Shown here piece after piece: positions 1 through 8,822 of a DNA stretch of 64,000 nucleotides. The DNA lies in NCBI RefSeq assembly GCF_900142925.1, contig NZ_FRCN01000001.1, positions 992,001-1,056,000 of the forward strand, given 5' to 3'. A program made the translations under genes and the position numbers. How positions within the stretch are numbered: position 1 is the stretch's first letter; each line of letters opens with the position of its first letter. Source of the DNA: Chitinophaga sp. CF418. GTDB taxonomy: Bacteria; Bacteroidota; Bacteroidia; Chitinophagales; Chitinophagaceae. The notes below the pieces were generated by a model. It ran no database searches and was not told where the DNA came from. It saw nothing but the letters and a program-made list of their open reading frames with translations.

Positions 1-636
1 GCGCTCATGCGCGTAGTCTGTGAGAATAGCCGCCAGTCTTTCATTGGCTCTTTCATCCAGACCTGAAACGAGATGAATCGGCTTATCCGTGAAAAAAGCT
101 TTCATTACCAGCTGGTTCCAGGCTGGCTCTTCCAGGTTACGTGCAGGATAAATGTTATATAACATTACGGCCTCCTGTACGGGACCAATATTGGAACGGA
201 TCCCTTCCGTAGTGCGGAATACCCATGCTTCCGGCCATGCCAGTACCGGCAATGCGGCGTACAAAGCTGCCTGTTCGTTCATATCAGCAGCATCAAACAA
301 TCCCTCTATCACCCTGATATAAGCATCTTTGTCAGCTGCCGGGAACTGTAATAACCACCAGATCCTTACCAGTTTATCTAACGTAAAACCCTGTATGAAA
401 AAGCTGGCATTATCAGACAACGCTATATATGGTGTGGCAGACTTTACAGCTTGCTTTCCCATAAACCGTGGAATAGCTGTAAAAGTAAGATTGAAACGCT
501 GTGTACTTACGGGTTCTCCCAGTTTCTCCTTTTGTTGTTCTAACCAGTTGAGCGCCTGTTCCGTACTGCTTTGCTCAATGATCCGGTATAATAACGCGTC
601 GAATTTATTCCTGTCGTAATAATAGGCATGTTCCAT
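1..636 (-). CDS. eboA: EboA-like protein, C-terminus beyond the window
   Basis: Reading leftward from the ATG at 636 the frame stays open for 212 codons to the window edge. The translation starts MEHAYYYDRNKFDALLYR and ends at the edge with DERANERLAAILTDYAHER. The last stretch is the conserved end region of EboA family proteins as I recall them. In Bacteroidota and cyanobacteria eboA is the first gene of a cluster (TatD hydrolase, UbiA prenyltransferase, dehydroquinate-synthase-like, AP-endonuclease-like and pyrophosphatase genes) thought to make or transport a prenylated metabolite precursor. If so, the remaining genes lie to the left, outside the window. No signal peptide or membrane segment is visible, and the biochemical role of EboA is not known. 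The family call rests on motif memory only. Confidence 0.72.
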   Translation of the reverse strand, partial: MEHAYYYDRNKFDALLYRIIEQSSTEQALNWLEQQKEKLGEPVSTQRFNLTFTAIPRFMGKQAVKSATPYIALSDNASFFIQGFTLDKLVRIWWLLQFPAADKDAYIRVIEGLFDAADMNEQAALYAALPVLAWPEAWVFRTTEGIRSNIGPVQEAVMLYNIYPARNLEEPAWNQLVMKAFFTDKPIHLVSGLDERANERLAAILTDYAHER

Positions 637-1017
637 CGCTCCGGTTGAAATTTATCCAGGCTAAAGTTAGCAGAATAAGCATTAAAAAAAGGGGAAAACT
701 ATGATAGATGGTGTAGTAAATAAAAGAGAGGCACGGTGTGCCTCTCCTTCCGCCATTCTAAAACCTGATCAGTTCAATCAGGAGTATCTTGAAAAACAAT
801 AATACTGCGGAGATTATTGTTCTATTATTTCAGTACTGTTTACAGGGAAAAAGAAATGCTACACGAGCGCCAAACTGAGTAGTTTAAGCAGCATAGATTT
901 AGATTTTTGCCTGACGTTGCTTATGCAATATAAGTATTTATTTGTTACAACTGCAATCGAATGTCCAAAAAACTGATCCCCCAATTACTATTTTTAAACT
1001 GAGCAAGTGTAATTGAT
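637..1017. other. Intergenic region, no gene
   Basis: This 381-bp spacer separates two leftward genes. No convincing ORF was found. It holds the hairpin at 722-746 and two weaker ones: CCTGAT/ATCAGG arms at 766-784, and CAATAAT/ATTATTG arms near 796-818. The promoter of the ebo operon should lie close to 640-700 but no clear TAnnTTTG box is visible. Confidence 0.5.
722..746 (-). terminator. Putative intrinsic terminator
   Basis: Read on the minus strand, AGAGGCAC and GTGCCTCT pair around a 3-nt loop and are followed by TTTTATTT. The position fits termination of the leftward SusC/SusD/FG-GAP unit, although it is about 270 bp past the last stop codon. Confidence 0.5.
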
Positions 1018-2514
1018 TCATTTTGTTTTATTTCTAAGCATTATAAACGGAATGTTAACGTCCCAATCCGGCTTAAAACCCTCCTGAATAATGAACCCTT
1101 TTGAGTAGTTTCCCAGCACTATATCCGCATCCCCATCTCTGTCATAATCTCCCACATCCATGCAAATCCACCGGCCTTCCCCTGTCAGTGCCGGCATTAC
1201 ATGTGGGGTAAAATGTATAGGCTGCTCCTGGCTGAATAATATGAACTTCTCTGACGGCCGGTGCTTCAGGTCAGCAAAGAACGCGATGCTGGCAATGTCC
1301 AGGTCACCATCCTGATCAAAGTCGGCCGCTATGGCCTTAGTACAGCCATTCACCGGGTAAAACCAGGCCTGCTCAAAAGTAAAGTCTCCTTTATTCAGAT
1401 ACAGATACACCCCATGAAAGGGTTTCAGTTCCATTGAGTAGTCCCCGTTATCTCCGGAGGTATATAATATATCCGGCAGGCCGTCCTTATTCATATCCAC
1501 CACCTGAAAACCCGTCGATCCCTGTACAGGAGGAAAACGCAATAGCTGTTGCTGTTTAAAACCTCCCTTATGATCGTTCCGGAACAACCATATGCCCTCG
1601 TCTCCGTAGGCAAACAGTGTCATGATATCCGGCCATCCATCCTTATCAAAATCTTCCACCACAGCATGGATCGCACCAGGTACCTCCCACACAGCCCGTT
1701 TGGCGTATTCTTCATCCGCCGTTTGCTGCAGCACATACAATCCTCCGTAATTATGCCCAAAGCCACATACCAGGTAGTCCATCCTCCCGTCTTTATTAAA
1801 GTCGGCCGCTATACTCTGTACCGGACGGGGTAAACCCATCCCGATGGTCTTCACCTGCCGCGCCTCTTCTTCCGCCGGATGCACTTCCCAGATGACACCT
1901 GTCGGCACATCCACTGCCCGCATGTTACCGATACAGGTCAGCAGGGCGGTATCAGCCGCGCGCCAGTTCATATCCACAGCAGTAGATTGCAGTTTGATAG
2001 CTGGTGACGACTTCAGCTGCCTGTCCCACTTGTACAAGGTCGCGCCATATTCTGAGGAGGAATAAACATCGCCGGTAAACGGATTAATAGAAACCATTGT
2101 GGTGGTGGCGGTCTGCCTATGCCCTGCCGTATCAGGCTGTAAAAGATCAAACATCTGCAGGTCTTCCGCCAGCGGCTGCGGCGCCTTTGCCGGCGCCAGG
2201 GTATCAGGCGCCAGTTCCTGGTAATACGCAACAATATTCTTCCAGTCTTCAATACTGATATTAGCAGCACCATTGACAGGCTTAGGGAAATACTCATTTT
2301 CCCGCCATACGCCAATTCCCAGCCTGGGCGCCATTGCCGGCAACACATGCTGTGTCCAGGTAACTTTATCGAGCATCGTTGGAGATACAGACAAGTGGCA
2401 GCTGCCGCAGTATTTCTCAGCGAGGAGTTTTCCCTTTTCCTGTTTGCTCAGAGAACAGGAGGTGTATGTGATGATGGATGTAATAATGAGAATGAAAGGG
2501 AGTAGTGTTTTCAA
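1018..2514 (-). CDS. FG-GAP/VCBS-repeat lipoprotein with N-terminal cytochrome c motif
   Basis: The protein starts with a lipoprotein signal (hydrophobic run ending in YTSCS), so it is probably anchored at the cell surface or in the periplasm. A haem c motif CGSCH follows directly, then repeated D-x-[DN]-x-D-G calcium-type loops (DFNKDGRMD, DFDKDGWPD, DMNKDGLPD, DFDQDGDLD, DYDRDGDAD) typical of FG-GAP/VCBS beta-propellers. I chose the TTG at 2514 because it places the signal peptide at the N-terminus. The frame is open up to 2637, but that would overlap the end of the susD gene and add 41 unlikely residues. It sits downstream of susC-susD in the same direction and is probably co-transcribed. 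A role in binding or oxidising the imported substrate is inference. Confidence 0.8.
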   Translation of the reverse strand: MKTLLPFILIITSIITYTSCSLSKQEKGKLLAEKYCGSCHLSVSPTMLDKVTWTQHVLPAMAPRLGIGVWRENEYFPKPVNGAANISIEDWKNIVAYYQELAPDTLAPAKAPQPLAEDLQMFDLLQPDTAGHRQTATTTMVSINPFTGDVYSSSEYGATLYKWDRQLKSSPAIKLQSTAVDMNWRAADTALLTCIGNMRAVDVPTGVIWEVHPAEEEARQVKTIGMGLPRPVQSIAADFNKDGRMDYLVCGFGHNYGGLYVLQQTADEEYAKRAVWEVPGAIHAVVEDFDKDGWPDIMTLFAYGDEGIWLFRNDHKGGFKQQQLLRFPPVQGSTGFQVVDMNKDGLPDILYTSGDNGDYSMELKPFHGVYLYLNKGDFTFEQAWFYPVNGCTKAIAADFDQDGDLDIASIAFFADLKHRPSEKFILFSQEQPIHFTPHVMPALTGEGRWICMDVGDYDRDGDADIVLGNYSKGFIIQEGFKPDWDVNIPFIMLRNKTK

Positions 2515-2614
2515 GTGTGTCTGGATTGCGTAAACATAAATATACCCAAAAAGCGGAAAGACCCCGTCGCCAGGGTCTTTCCATTTTATCCTCTTCGTTA
2601 AAAATAGCACGCTG

Positions 2615-4411
2615 TTAATATCCGGCATTCTGCTCAAGCGTCTTTGCCCCGTCTTTAAAGCTCAGGTCAATCTGACGTTGAGGAATAGGATAATTCTCAT
2701 TACGGCCAACAATGAATTTACCACCAGTCACGTCAGTAGTGATCTTGGACTCATAAGCGAAGAACCTGGTCAGCTCAGCTGATGCTGTTCCCCAACGAAC
2801 GATGTCGAAGAAACGCTGACCTTCCATCGCCAGTTCCAGCTTACGCTCAAAGCGGATCGCTTTCAGCGCGCCGTCTTTCCCCATTGTGGTGAAAGCTCCT
2901 GCAGGATAGTTCTTTACTACATAATTTGCAGCAGGTGTATTGGTAAAACCACCCATTGGCTTGGTATCATCGATGTATTTGTATACGATGGTCTGTGGAT
3001 TAGCAGCCCTGGTACGCACCATATTCACATATGTCTGTGCAGCATCCAGGTTGGTCAGCTCAGCTTCTGTCTCAGCAGCCATTAACAATACATCTGAGTA
3101 ACGGATCAACACCAGGTTGATAGCAGAACCAGGCGCCCAGGAGTTGGCATCTTTATACTTATCCTGGTTGTACTGCCAGTAAACGTTCTTTTTAGGAGCG
3201 TAAGGACCAGCATAATCCTGATCACGTACCCAGCTACGGCCAGGGTGATTACCCCAATCCAGGTAAGGAATACCGCGACGGCCTACTGTCCAGTCAAGAC
3301 GTGGATCCAGATTACCTGCATCAGGCGTAAATGGCGCTGTAGATAATACTTTCATATCGCTCTTTACTGCATGATCGTTAAAATCTTCCAGGAAAGGCAA
3401 TCCGTTAGCATCTGTACGGAAAGAGTTTACCAGGTCCTGGGTAGGCTGATAGAATCCGCAGCAACCGAATGGGCTGTTGTAAGGGAAGTTCAGCATCTCA
3501 CCCTGGTTACCATTGGAGATCTGACCGCTACCATTGTTGGCAGACATCTGTATAGCGAACACAGACTCACTGTTATTCTTTGTTTCAGAATCGAAGTTGT
3601 CTTCGAACCTTGCTGTCAGCCCATATTTTACACCTTTGGCAGTTACACCCTGTGCAATGATCAGGTCAAACAGCGGTTTAGCGTCTGTCCATTTTTTCTG
3701 ATATACATAGGTTTTAGCCAGGTAAGCTGCTGCTGCCCATTTGTTCGCACGGCCCACCTGCGATTGTGTAAGCGGCAGGTTCTCGTAAGCAAACTTCAGA
3801 TCTTCTTCGATCTTTGGCCAGATATCTGTATTGTTAGGCTGTTTGTAGTCAGTGATATGTGCCTCATCTACCCAGGGCACTTTACCGAACATTTTCTTCA
3901 GTTCGAAGTAGTAGTGACCACGCAGGAAACGCGCTTCCGCCTGTACCTGTGTCAGCTGACCTGCTGACATGTCCTTTACGTTTGGCAACAGTGACAGAAT
4001 GATATTTGTACGTGCTACTCCTTCAAATAATACTTTCCATTTGGTATTAAAGAAGCCATTGCTTGCATCAAACTGACCGGTAGCTATCAGACTGATTGGC
4101 GGCTGGTCAGTCGCGTCACTACCTTTATGAGCATCACCACCGGCTACGCTTCCGTAGATCCAGTTGCTGGGTGCTGCTTCCCATGGGCCACCGGTACCGA
4201 TAGCAGCTACATCCTGCTGCTGGCCATCCAGTGCGGCATAAGCGCCAACCAGTAAAGCATCTATACCATCTTTGGTAGACACGTTATCACCTGTCAGTGA
4301 ACCGCGGGGGTCACGTTCCAGAAAGCTTTTGCTACAGGCGTTAAAGAAGAATACGCCTCCTACAACTGCTGCTGCAAGTATATATTTTGATTTTATTAAA
4401 GTCCGTTTCAT
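2615..4411 (-). CDS. susD: SusD/RagB-family outer-membrane nutrient-binding lipoprotein
   Basis: SusD-like proteins sit as a lid on a SusC TonB-dependent porin and capture glycans or peptides at the cell surface. The start at 4411 gives MKRTLIKSK, a hydrophobic stretch and the lipobox FFNACS. The N-terminal half carries TPR-like helices (LRGHYYFELKKMFGKVPWVDE is the usual SusD segment), and the C-terminus has the family pattern IRFERKLELAMEGQRFFDIVRWG. At about 598 residues it is of normal size. It follows susC with a 53-bp gap in the same direction, the usual order. The substrate cannot be read from the sequence, and no glycoside hydrolase or sigma/anti-sigma pair lies beside it. Confidence 0.93.
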   Translation of the reverse strand: MKRTLIKSKYILAAAVVGGVFFFNACSKSFLERDPRGSLTGDNVSTKDGIDALLVGAYAALDGQQQDVAAIGTGGPWEAAPSNWIYGSVAGGDAHKGSDATDQPPISLIATGQFDASNGFFNTKWKVLFEGVARTNIILSLLPNVKDMSAGQLTQVQAEARFLRGHYYFELKKMFGKVPWVDEAHITDYKQPNNTDIWPKIEEDLKFAYENLPLTQSQVGRANKWAAAAYLAKTYVYQKKWTDAKPLFDLIIAQGVTAKGVKYGLTARFEDNFDSETKNNSESVFAIQMSANNGSGQISNGNQGEMLNFPYNSPFGCCGFYQPTQDLVNSFRTDANGLPFLEDFNDHAVKSDMKVLSTAPFTPDAGNLDPRLDWTVGRRGIPYLDWGNHPGRSWVRDQDYAGPYAPKKNVYWQYNQDKYKDANSWAPGSAINLVLIRYSDVLLMAAETEAELTNLDAAQTYVNMVRTRAANPQTIVYKYIDDTKPMGGFTNTPAANYVVKNYPAGAFTTMGKDGALKAIRFERKLELAMEGQRFFDIVRWGTASAELTRFFAYESKITTDVTGGKFIVGRNENYPIPQRQIDLSFKDGAKTLEQNAGY

Positions 4412-4464
4412 GTTTAGATTTTTTTGATGTTCTCCAATTGTTTCCGGTATAATCACTACGTTAA

Positions 4465-7400
4465 TTAGAAGCCTACGTTAACGCCCACCAGGAATTGACG
4501 CTGGTTAGGATAAGCACCTTCATCCAGACCAAAGTTGGTAGTACCACCTGTGATCTCCGGATCAATACCTGAATATTTGGTAATAGTGAACAGGTTAGCC
4601 GCCTGTACATAGATGCGGAATCTTTCTATACCAATACGTTGCAGAATTGGTTTAGGTAAAGTATAACCGAGCACCATGTTTTTAGCACGCAGGTAAGAAC
4701 CATTTTCTACGAGGAAGGAGTTAGGTACAGTATTGGTACTGAAGGAACCTTCGTTCTCCTGAATTGGTGCTTTTGCGTTGTGGTTATCTGGTCTCCAGGA
4801 ATCATACAGCGCTGTTTTGCTCTTAGCACCTGCGAAAGATGGATAGAAGTCTGTCCACCAACGTACCTGGTTCCAGATGTTGTTACCCTGTACACCGTAT
4901 AAGAACACGGTGAAATCAAAATTCTTGTAGTCCAGTTCCAGGTTCAGACCGTAGCTGAACTTAGGGCTTGGGTTACCCAGGAAGGTACGGTCAGCATCTG
5001 TGATGATACCATCTCCGTTTGTATCCTGGTAACGGAAACGTCCCAGCTTGATACCAGTCTGATAAACTGCATTGGGATTGTTAGTTGCTTTCTGCGCCTG
5101 ATCATTTGCCGCTGCAATTTCTTCTGCACTATTCCAGAAGCCCACAGTTTTGTAACCATAGAAGCTGGAGATAGGATGATCGATTGCGTTACGGATGATG
5201 AAGTTACCGTTGAAACGACGGGCTTCCAGGTCGAAATAAGGTGCGTCGCCAGAGATATTAACGATCTTGTTCTTATAGGTAGTTAAGGTGGCATTTGCTT
5301 TCAATACCAGCTCCTTGGTGATATGGATATCATTGATACCTAAAGACACATCAAAACCATGGTTCTGCATTTCTGCGATGTTCACAGTTGGAGGATCTGA
5401 ACGACCGGCAGTAGCGGAGATCTCTGGTGTGAACAGCAGGTCTTTTACCTGTTTCTTATAGTAGTCTGCGCTTATTTCCAGTTTACCTTTGAAGAGTGTC
5501 GCATCAAAACCAATGTTGGTGTTGATGTTGCTTTCCCATTTAGCATCCGGGTTACCGATACGTGTTCTGAAGAAACCAGAAGCGAGCGTATTGGAAGTAC
5601 CACCGATGTCATAGAAAGAAGATCCTTTGTTCAGACCATACTGGGTAAATGCGTTGGATGGATCAACGTTCAGCTGGTTACCCATAATACCCCATCCACC
5701 TCTGATCTTTAAGTCAGAGATCCAGGATACATGTTTCAGGAATTCTTCCTGAGAAACACGCCAGCCAGCGCTGATAGCAGGGAACGTACCATAACGGTTG
5801 TTGGCACCGAACCTGCTGGAACCGTCACGACGGATAACAGCACCGAGCAGATATTTATCCATCAGGCTGTAATCTAAACGGCCGAATATAGAAAACAGAC
5901 CGTCAGTGAATGCATTACTGTTGTTGGTAACAGTACCTGTACCAGTACCCAGGTTAGTGAAGTTAGGATCAAAGATGAAGTAGTTCTGTGTAGTACCTGT
6001 TACCATGCGGCCATGGTTGTCGAAGGCTTCAGTACCTAACAGCACTTTTACGCTATGTATCTTATTGAAGTTCTGTGAGTAGCTCAGCGTATTGCTCCAT
6101 GTCCAGTTATAACCGCTGGTAGCACTTTCTGTATAAGAGTTAACCTTGTTGTTCTCCGCATTCTCATACTCCGGATAAGTGAAGCTATGGTTAGAAGAAG
6201 AATAAACTTCACCACCAAAGCTGGTACGGAAAGTAAAATGCTGCAGGAAATCAACTTCTCCATATACGTTACCTAATAAACGGTTACCCAGACCTCTGTT
6301 ATCTTTTGTACGCTCCTGTATTGCTACCGGATTACGGGCATTACCTAACTGAGCGCCATTGGTACTGAATGAACCTGCAAAGTTACCCTTGATATCGCGT
6401 ACCGGAATAATAGGTTGCTCGCGGAAAGCCATACCGATACCACTTCCTTCTGTCAGCGCAGTGATACGTGGGTTGTCTATTACTGAAAACTCCAGGTTTT
6501 CCCCGATACGTACATGTTTACCTACGTTAAAGTAGCTGTTGGAACGGATGGAGTAACGTTTCAGGTAAGTATCCAGTAAAGTACCTTTCTGGTTGAAATA
6601 ATAGAATGAGAGGTAATAAGCTCCCTGATCGCCACCACCACTTACGGATACGTTATGGCTGGTGATCATAGCTGGTTTGAAGATTTCATGGAACCAGTCT
6701 GTGCCTCCTTTATTTGCCTTGCTGATACGGTAGAAATTGTCCAGATCAGAAGGGTTCTTATAGAAAGGATTTACATTGTATTTAGAAGGATCTACAGCAG
6801 GATCTCCTTCCATCAGACCGCCCGGAGCGATGTAATCAGGCAGTCTTGGAGTAGCGCCTGTGCCATACAGTCCATCATTGTAAGTAACATTCGGATCTGT
6901 ATTTTTCAATGCCATCCATTTCAGATTAGCCATTTCCTGTGGCGAAAGCATGTGCCATACGTTGCCACCTTTAGGACGCTGGGTACCATAGTAGCCATCA
7001 TAGGTCACTCTTACCTTACCATCAGATTTACCTTTTTTGGTGGTGATGATAATCACACCGTTAGCAGCTCTTGCACCATAGATAGAGGCAGAACCTGCAT
7101 CTTTCAGTACCTGCATGCTTGCCACATCATACGGGTTCAGGTCCACGATATTCTGTGTAGGTATTCCATCAATAACGTAGAGCGGAGTGTTGTTACCGAA
7201 GGTATTCACACCACGGATACGCACCTGTGGCTCTTCACCCGGCTGACCGGAACCTAATACAGTAATACCAGATACCTGGCCCTGTAACTGGTTGCTCACC
7301 TGGGCTGTGGGTTGACGGCTGATCTGTTCTACGTTTACAACAGATACAGCGCCTGTCAGGTCTTTCTTACGTTGAGTAGCGTAACCTGTTACCACTACTT

Positions 7401-7719
7401 CATCGAGTGAACCTACCTTCTCAGTCAGTACTACACTAACAGTAGCAGCATCTCCCAATACTACTTCCTGCTGCGTGTAGCCTACAAATGAAAACACCAG
7501 GATCTCTCCTTTTTTGGCAGTTAGACTAAAGTTTCCAGCCGGGTCTGTGGCTGTACCGCGGCCAGAGTTTTTAACTGCTACAGTTACTCCTGGCAAGGGA
7601 TTACCGGAAGTCTTGTCTGTGACCTTCCCGGTAAATTTAGTCTGGGCGAATGCAGCGCCGGCAAACAACAACAACAATAGCCAGCAACACGCAAATGTGC
7701 GGTAGACATGTCTCTTCAT
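4465..7719 (-). CDS. susC: SusC/RagA-family TonB-linked outer-membrane transporter
   Basis: This is a TonB-dependent porin that imports oligomers bound by its SusD partner. With the start at 7719 the product is about 1084 residues: signal peptide (LLLLLFAGAAFAQ), a carboxypeptidase-regulatory-like domain (FTGKVTDKTSGNPLPGVTV), the TonB-box region (SLDEVVVTGYATQRKKDLTGAV), the plug domain (QVRIRGVNTFGNNTPLYVID, IYGARAANGVIIITTKKG) and a long beta-barrel ending in a terminal aromatic (VGVNVGF). An open frame reaches 7770, but the ATG at 7719 precedes the signal peptide directly. No N-terminal signalling (STN) domain is present, so control by a FecR-type anti-sigma factor is unlikely. It heads a leftward unit with susD and the FG-GAP gene. 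Confidence 0.95.
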   Translation of the reverse strand: MKRHVYRTFACCWLLLLLFAGAAFAQTKFTGKVTDKTSGNPLPGVTVAVKNSGRGTATDPAGNFSLTAKKGEILVFSFVGYTQQEVVLGDAATVSVVLTEKVGSLDEVVVTGYATQRKKDLTGAVSVVNVEQISRQPTAQVSNQLQGQVSGITVLGSGQPGEEPQVRIRGVNTFGNNTPLYVIDGIPTQNIVDLNPYDVASMQVLKDAGSASIYGARAANGVIIITTKKGKSDGKVRVTYDGYYGTQRPKGGNVWHMLSPQEMANLKWMALKNTDPNVTYNDGLYGTGATPRLPDYIAPGGLMEGDPAVDPSKYNVNPFYKNPSDLDNFYRISKANKGGTDWFHEIFKPAMITSHNVSVSGGGDQGAYYLSFYYFNQKGTLLDTYLKRYSIRSNSYFNVGKHVRIGENLEFSVIDNPRITALTEGSGIGMAFREQPIIPVRDIKGNFAGSFSTNGAQLGNARNPVAIQERTKDNRGLGNRLLGNVYGEVDFLQHFTFRTSFGGEVYSSSNHSFTYPEYENAENNKVNSYTESATSGYNWTWSNTLSYSQNFNKIHSVKVLLGTEAFDNHGRMVTGTTQNYFIFDPNFTNLGTGTGTVTNNSNAFTDGLFSIFGRLDYSLMDKYLLGAVIRRDGSSRFGANNRYGTFPAISAGWRVSQEEFLKHVSWISDLKIRGGWGIMGNQLNVDPSNAFTQYGLNKGSSFYDIGGTSNTLASGFFRTRIGNPDAKWESNINTNIGFDATLFKGKLEISADYYKKQVKDLLFTPEISATAGRSDPPTVNIAEMQNHGFDVSLGINDIHITKELVLKANATLTTYKNKIVNISGDAPYFDLEARRFNGNFIIRNAIDHPISSFYGYKTVGFWNSAEEIAAANDQAQKATNNPNAVYQTGIKLGRFRYQDTNGDGIITDADRTFLGNPSPKFSYGLNLELDYKNFDFTVFLYGVQGNNIWNQVRWWTDFYPSFAGAKSKTALYDSWRPDNHNAKAPIQENEGSFSTNTVPNSFLVENGSYLRAKNMVLGYTLPKPILQRIGIERFRIYVQAANLFTITKYSGIDPEITGGTTNFGLDEGAYPNQRQFLVGVNVGF

Positions 7720-8185
7720 AACGTGAAACGTTTTTAAAAATTGGTTAATAAATAGCCTGTTCGAGCCCATACACTGCGCCGCTCGGCAGGTACAGACACG
7801 AAAAATGACCGGATGAAATCAATATCCTGGTCTTAGAGGGACACTATGTAAATCCTTCCTCTCGGCTCAAATCCATATTGATACCGATTGCATCAGTATC
7901 AATGCAATATTATATCCGGGCGTTTAGTTGTTAAAAAATGGGAATGGCGTACTTAATTTTTTTTTAAGGACTACAGTTTAGTTTTTTCATACGTGTTAAC
8001 ATCAAAAAATTAGGGAACATGGATTAGATCTTGGCATTTATTAAACACACACTAAAGTTTCAATTGTTAACTGCCGACCAAGGTAACACATTCGTTTAAT
8101 TTATGCAAGATGCTTTGCAAATTTTTAATCAGTATTTAAGAATTTACTATCAGTTTTACAAAACGGTGAAGAAAGGGAAAGGCGA
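7720..8185. other. Intergenic region with SusC leader
   Basis: This 466-bp AT-rich gap separates prfH (ends 8186) from susC (starts 7719), both leftward. It should contain the susC promoter and leader. The only structure that stands out is the dyad at 7878-7904. No ORF in it looks coding. Confidence 0.45.
7878..7904. promoter_or_regulatory. Inverted repeat, possible operator of the SusC unit
   Basis: ATTGATAC and GTATCAAT form perfect 8-bp arms around an 11-nt spacer that itself contains GATTGCATC. The centre lies about 170 bp upstream of the susC start. A dyad of this size could bind a dimeric regulator or form an RNA hairpin in the leader; the choice between them is inference. Confidence 0.35.
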
Positions 8186-8818
8186 TCACAGTTTGTCTGT
8201 GATCACCTTTACCGCCCTTCCTCTTTCCAGTTCATTATGTTCCTGCCACTGGTCCTGCCGGCGCGCCAGTAGCTGTTCCATCTGCCAGGACATAAACTTT
8301 GTTTCCAGCCGTTCCAGGCAAAGCTGTTTGTTCTGCAATTGTGAACGGCTGTCCATCGCCAGTACCTGGATACCAGACGGAAGATGCGTACCCCGTACTG
8401 CCGTCTCCACTTTATTCACATGCTGCCCGCCGGGACCTGATGCGCGGCAGGACTCGAGCTTCACATCCTTCAGGTCCCATTTCAGCTGCTCTTTCACATC
8501 AAATACCTCGACGCCCACAAACCAGTTCTTACGCTTGTGAAACTTACGGTAAGGGCTTTCTGCGATCCACTGCACCGTACCTCTCCACTCCTTTACAAAG
8601 GCATCAAGCCTCTTCTCCCTGGCGCCACTTTTTTCTTTTATTAATAGTACTGCGGATAACAGTGTTCCCTTCAGGTCTCCCTTTTTGCTTTCCAGCAGCT
8701 GGATGTCCAGCCCCTGCGTGCGGGCAGCCTTCATCATCAGCTCCACGACCTTTGCTACTACCCGTGTACATTCTGCCGGCCCTCTCCCGGCAGTTACCTG
8801 TATCATTGACTTGCTCAT
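8186..8818 (-). CDS. prfH: Peptide chain release factor H
   Basis: PrfH is a class-I release-factor homologue that hydrolyses peptidyl-tRNA on damaged ribosomes. The 210-residue protein lacks the codon-recognition domain of RF1/RF2 and carries the catalytic GGQ in RASGPGGQHVNKVETAVR (GGQ at about residues 130-132). The basic C-terminus (NELERGRAVKVI) matches the RF tail. It lies 4 bp downstream of rtcB2 in the same direction, the conserved prfH-rtcB2 pairing. Family knowledge says PrfH frees ribosomes cleaved in the 16S decoding centre so that RtcB2 can religate the rRNA. A general RF2 is excluded by length and context. Confidence 0.92.
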   Translation of the reverse strand: MSKSMIQVTAGRGPAECTRVVAKVVELMMKAARTQGLDIQLLESKKGDLKGTLLSAVLLIKEKSGAREKRLDAFVKEWRGTVQWIAESPYRKFHKRKNWFVGVEVFDVKEQLKWDLKDVKLESCRASGPGGQHVNKVETAVRGTHLPSGIQVLAMDSRSQLQNKQLCLERLETKFMSWQMEQLLARRQDQWQEHNELERGRAVKVITDKL

Positions 8819-8822
8819 GTTG

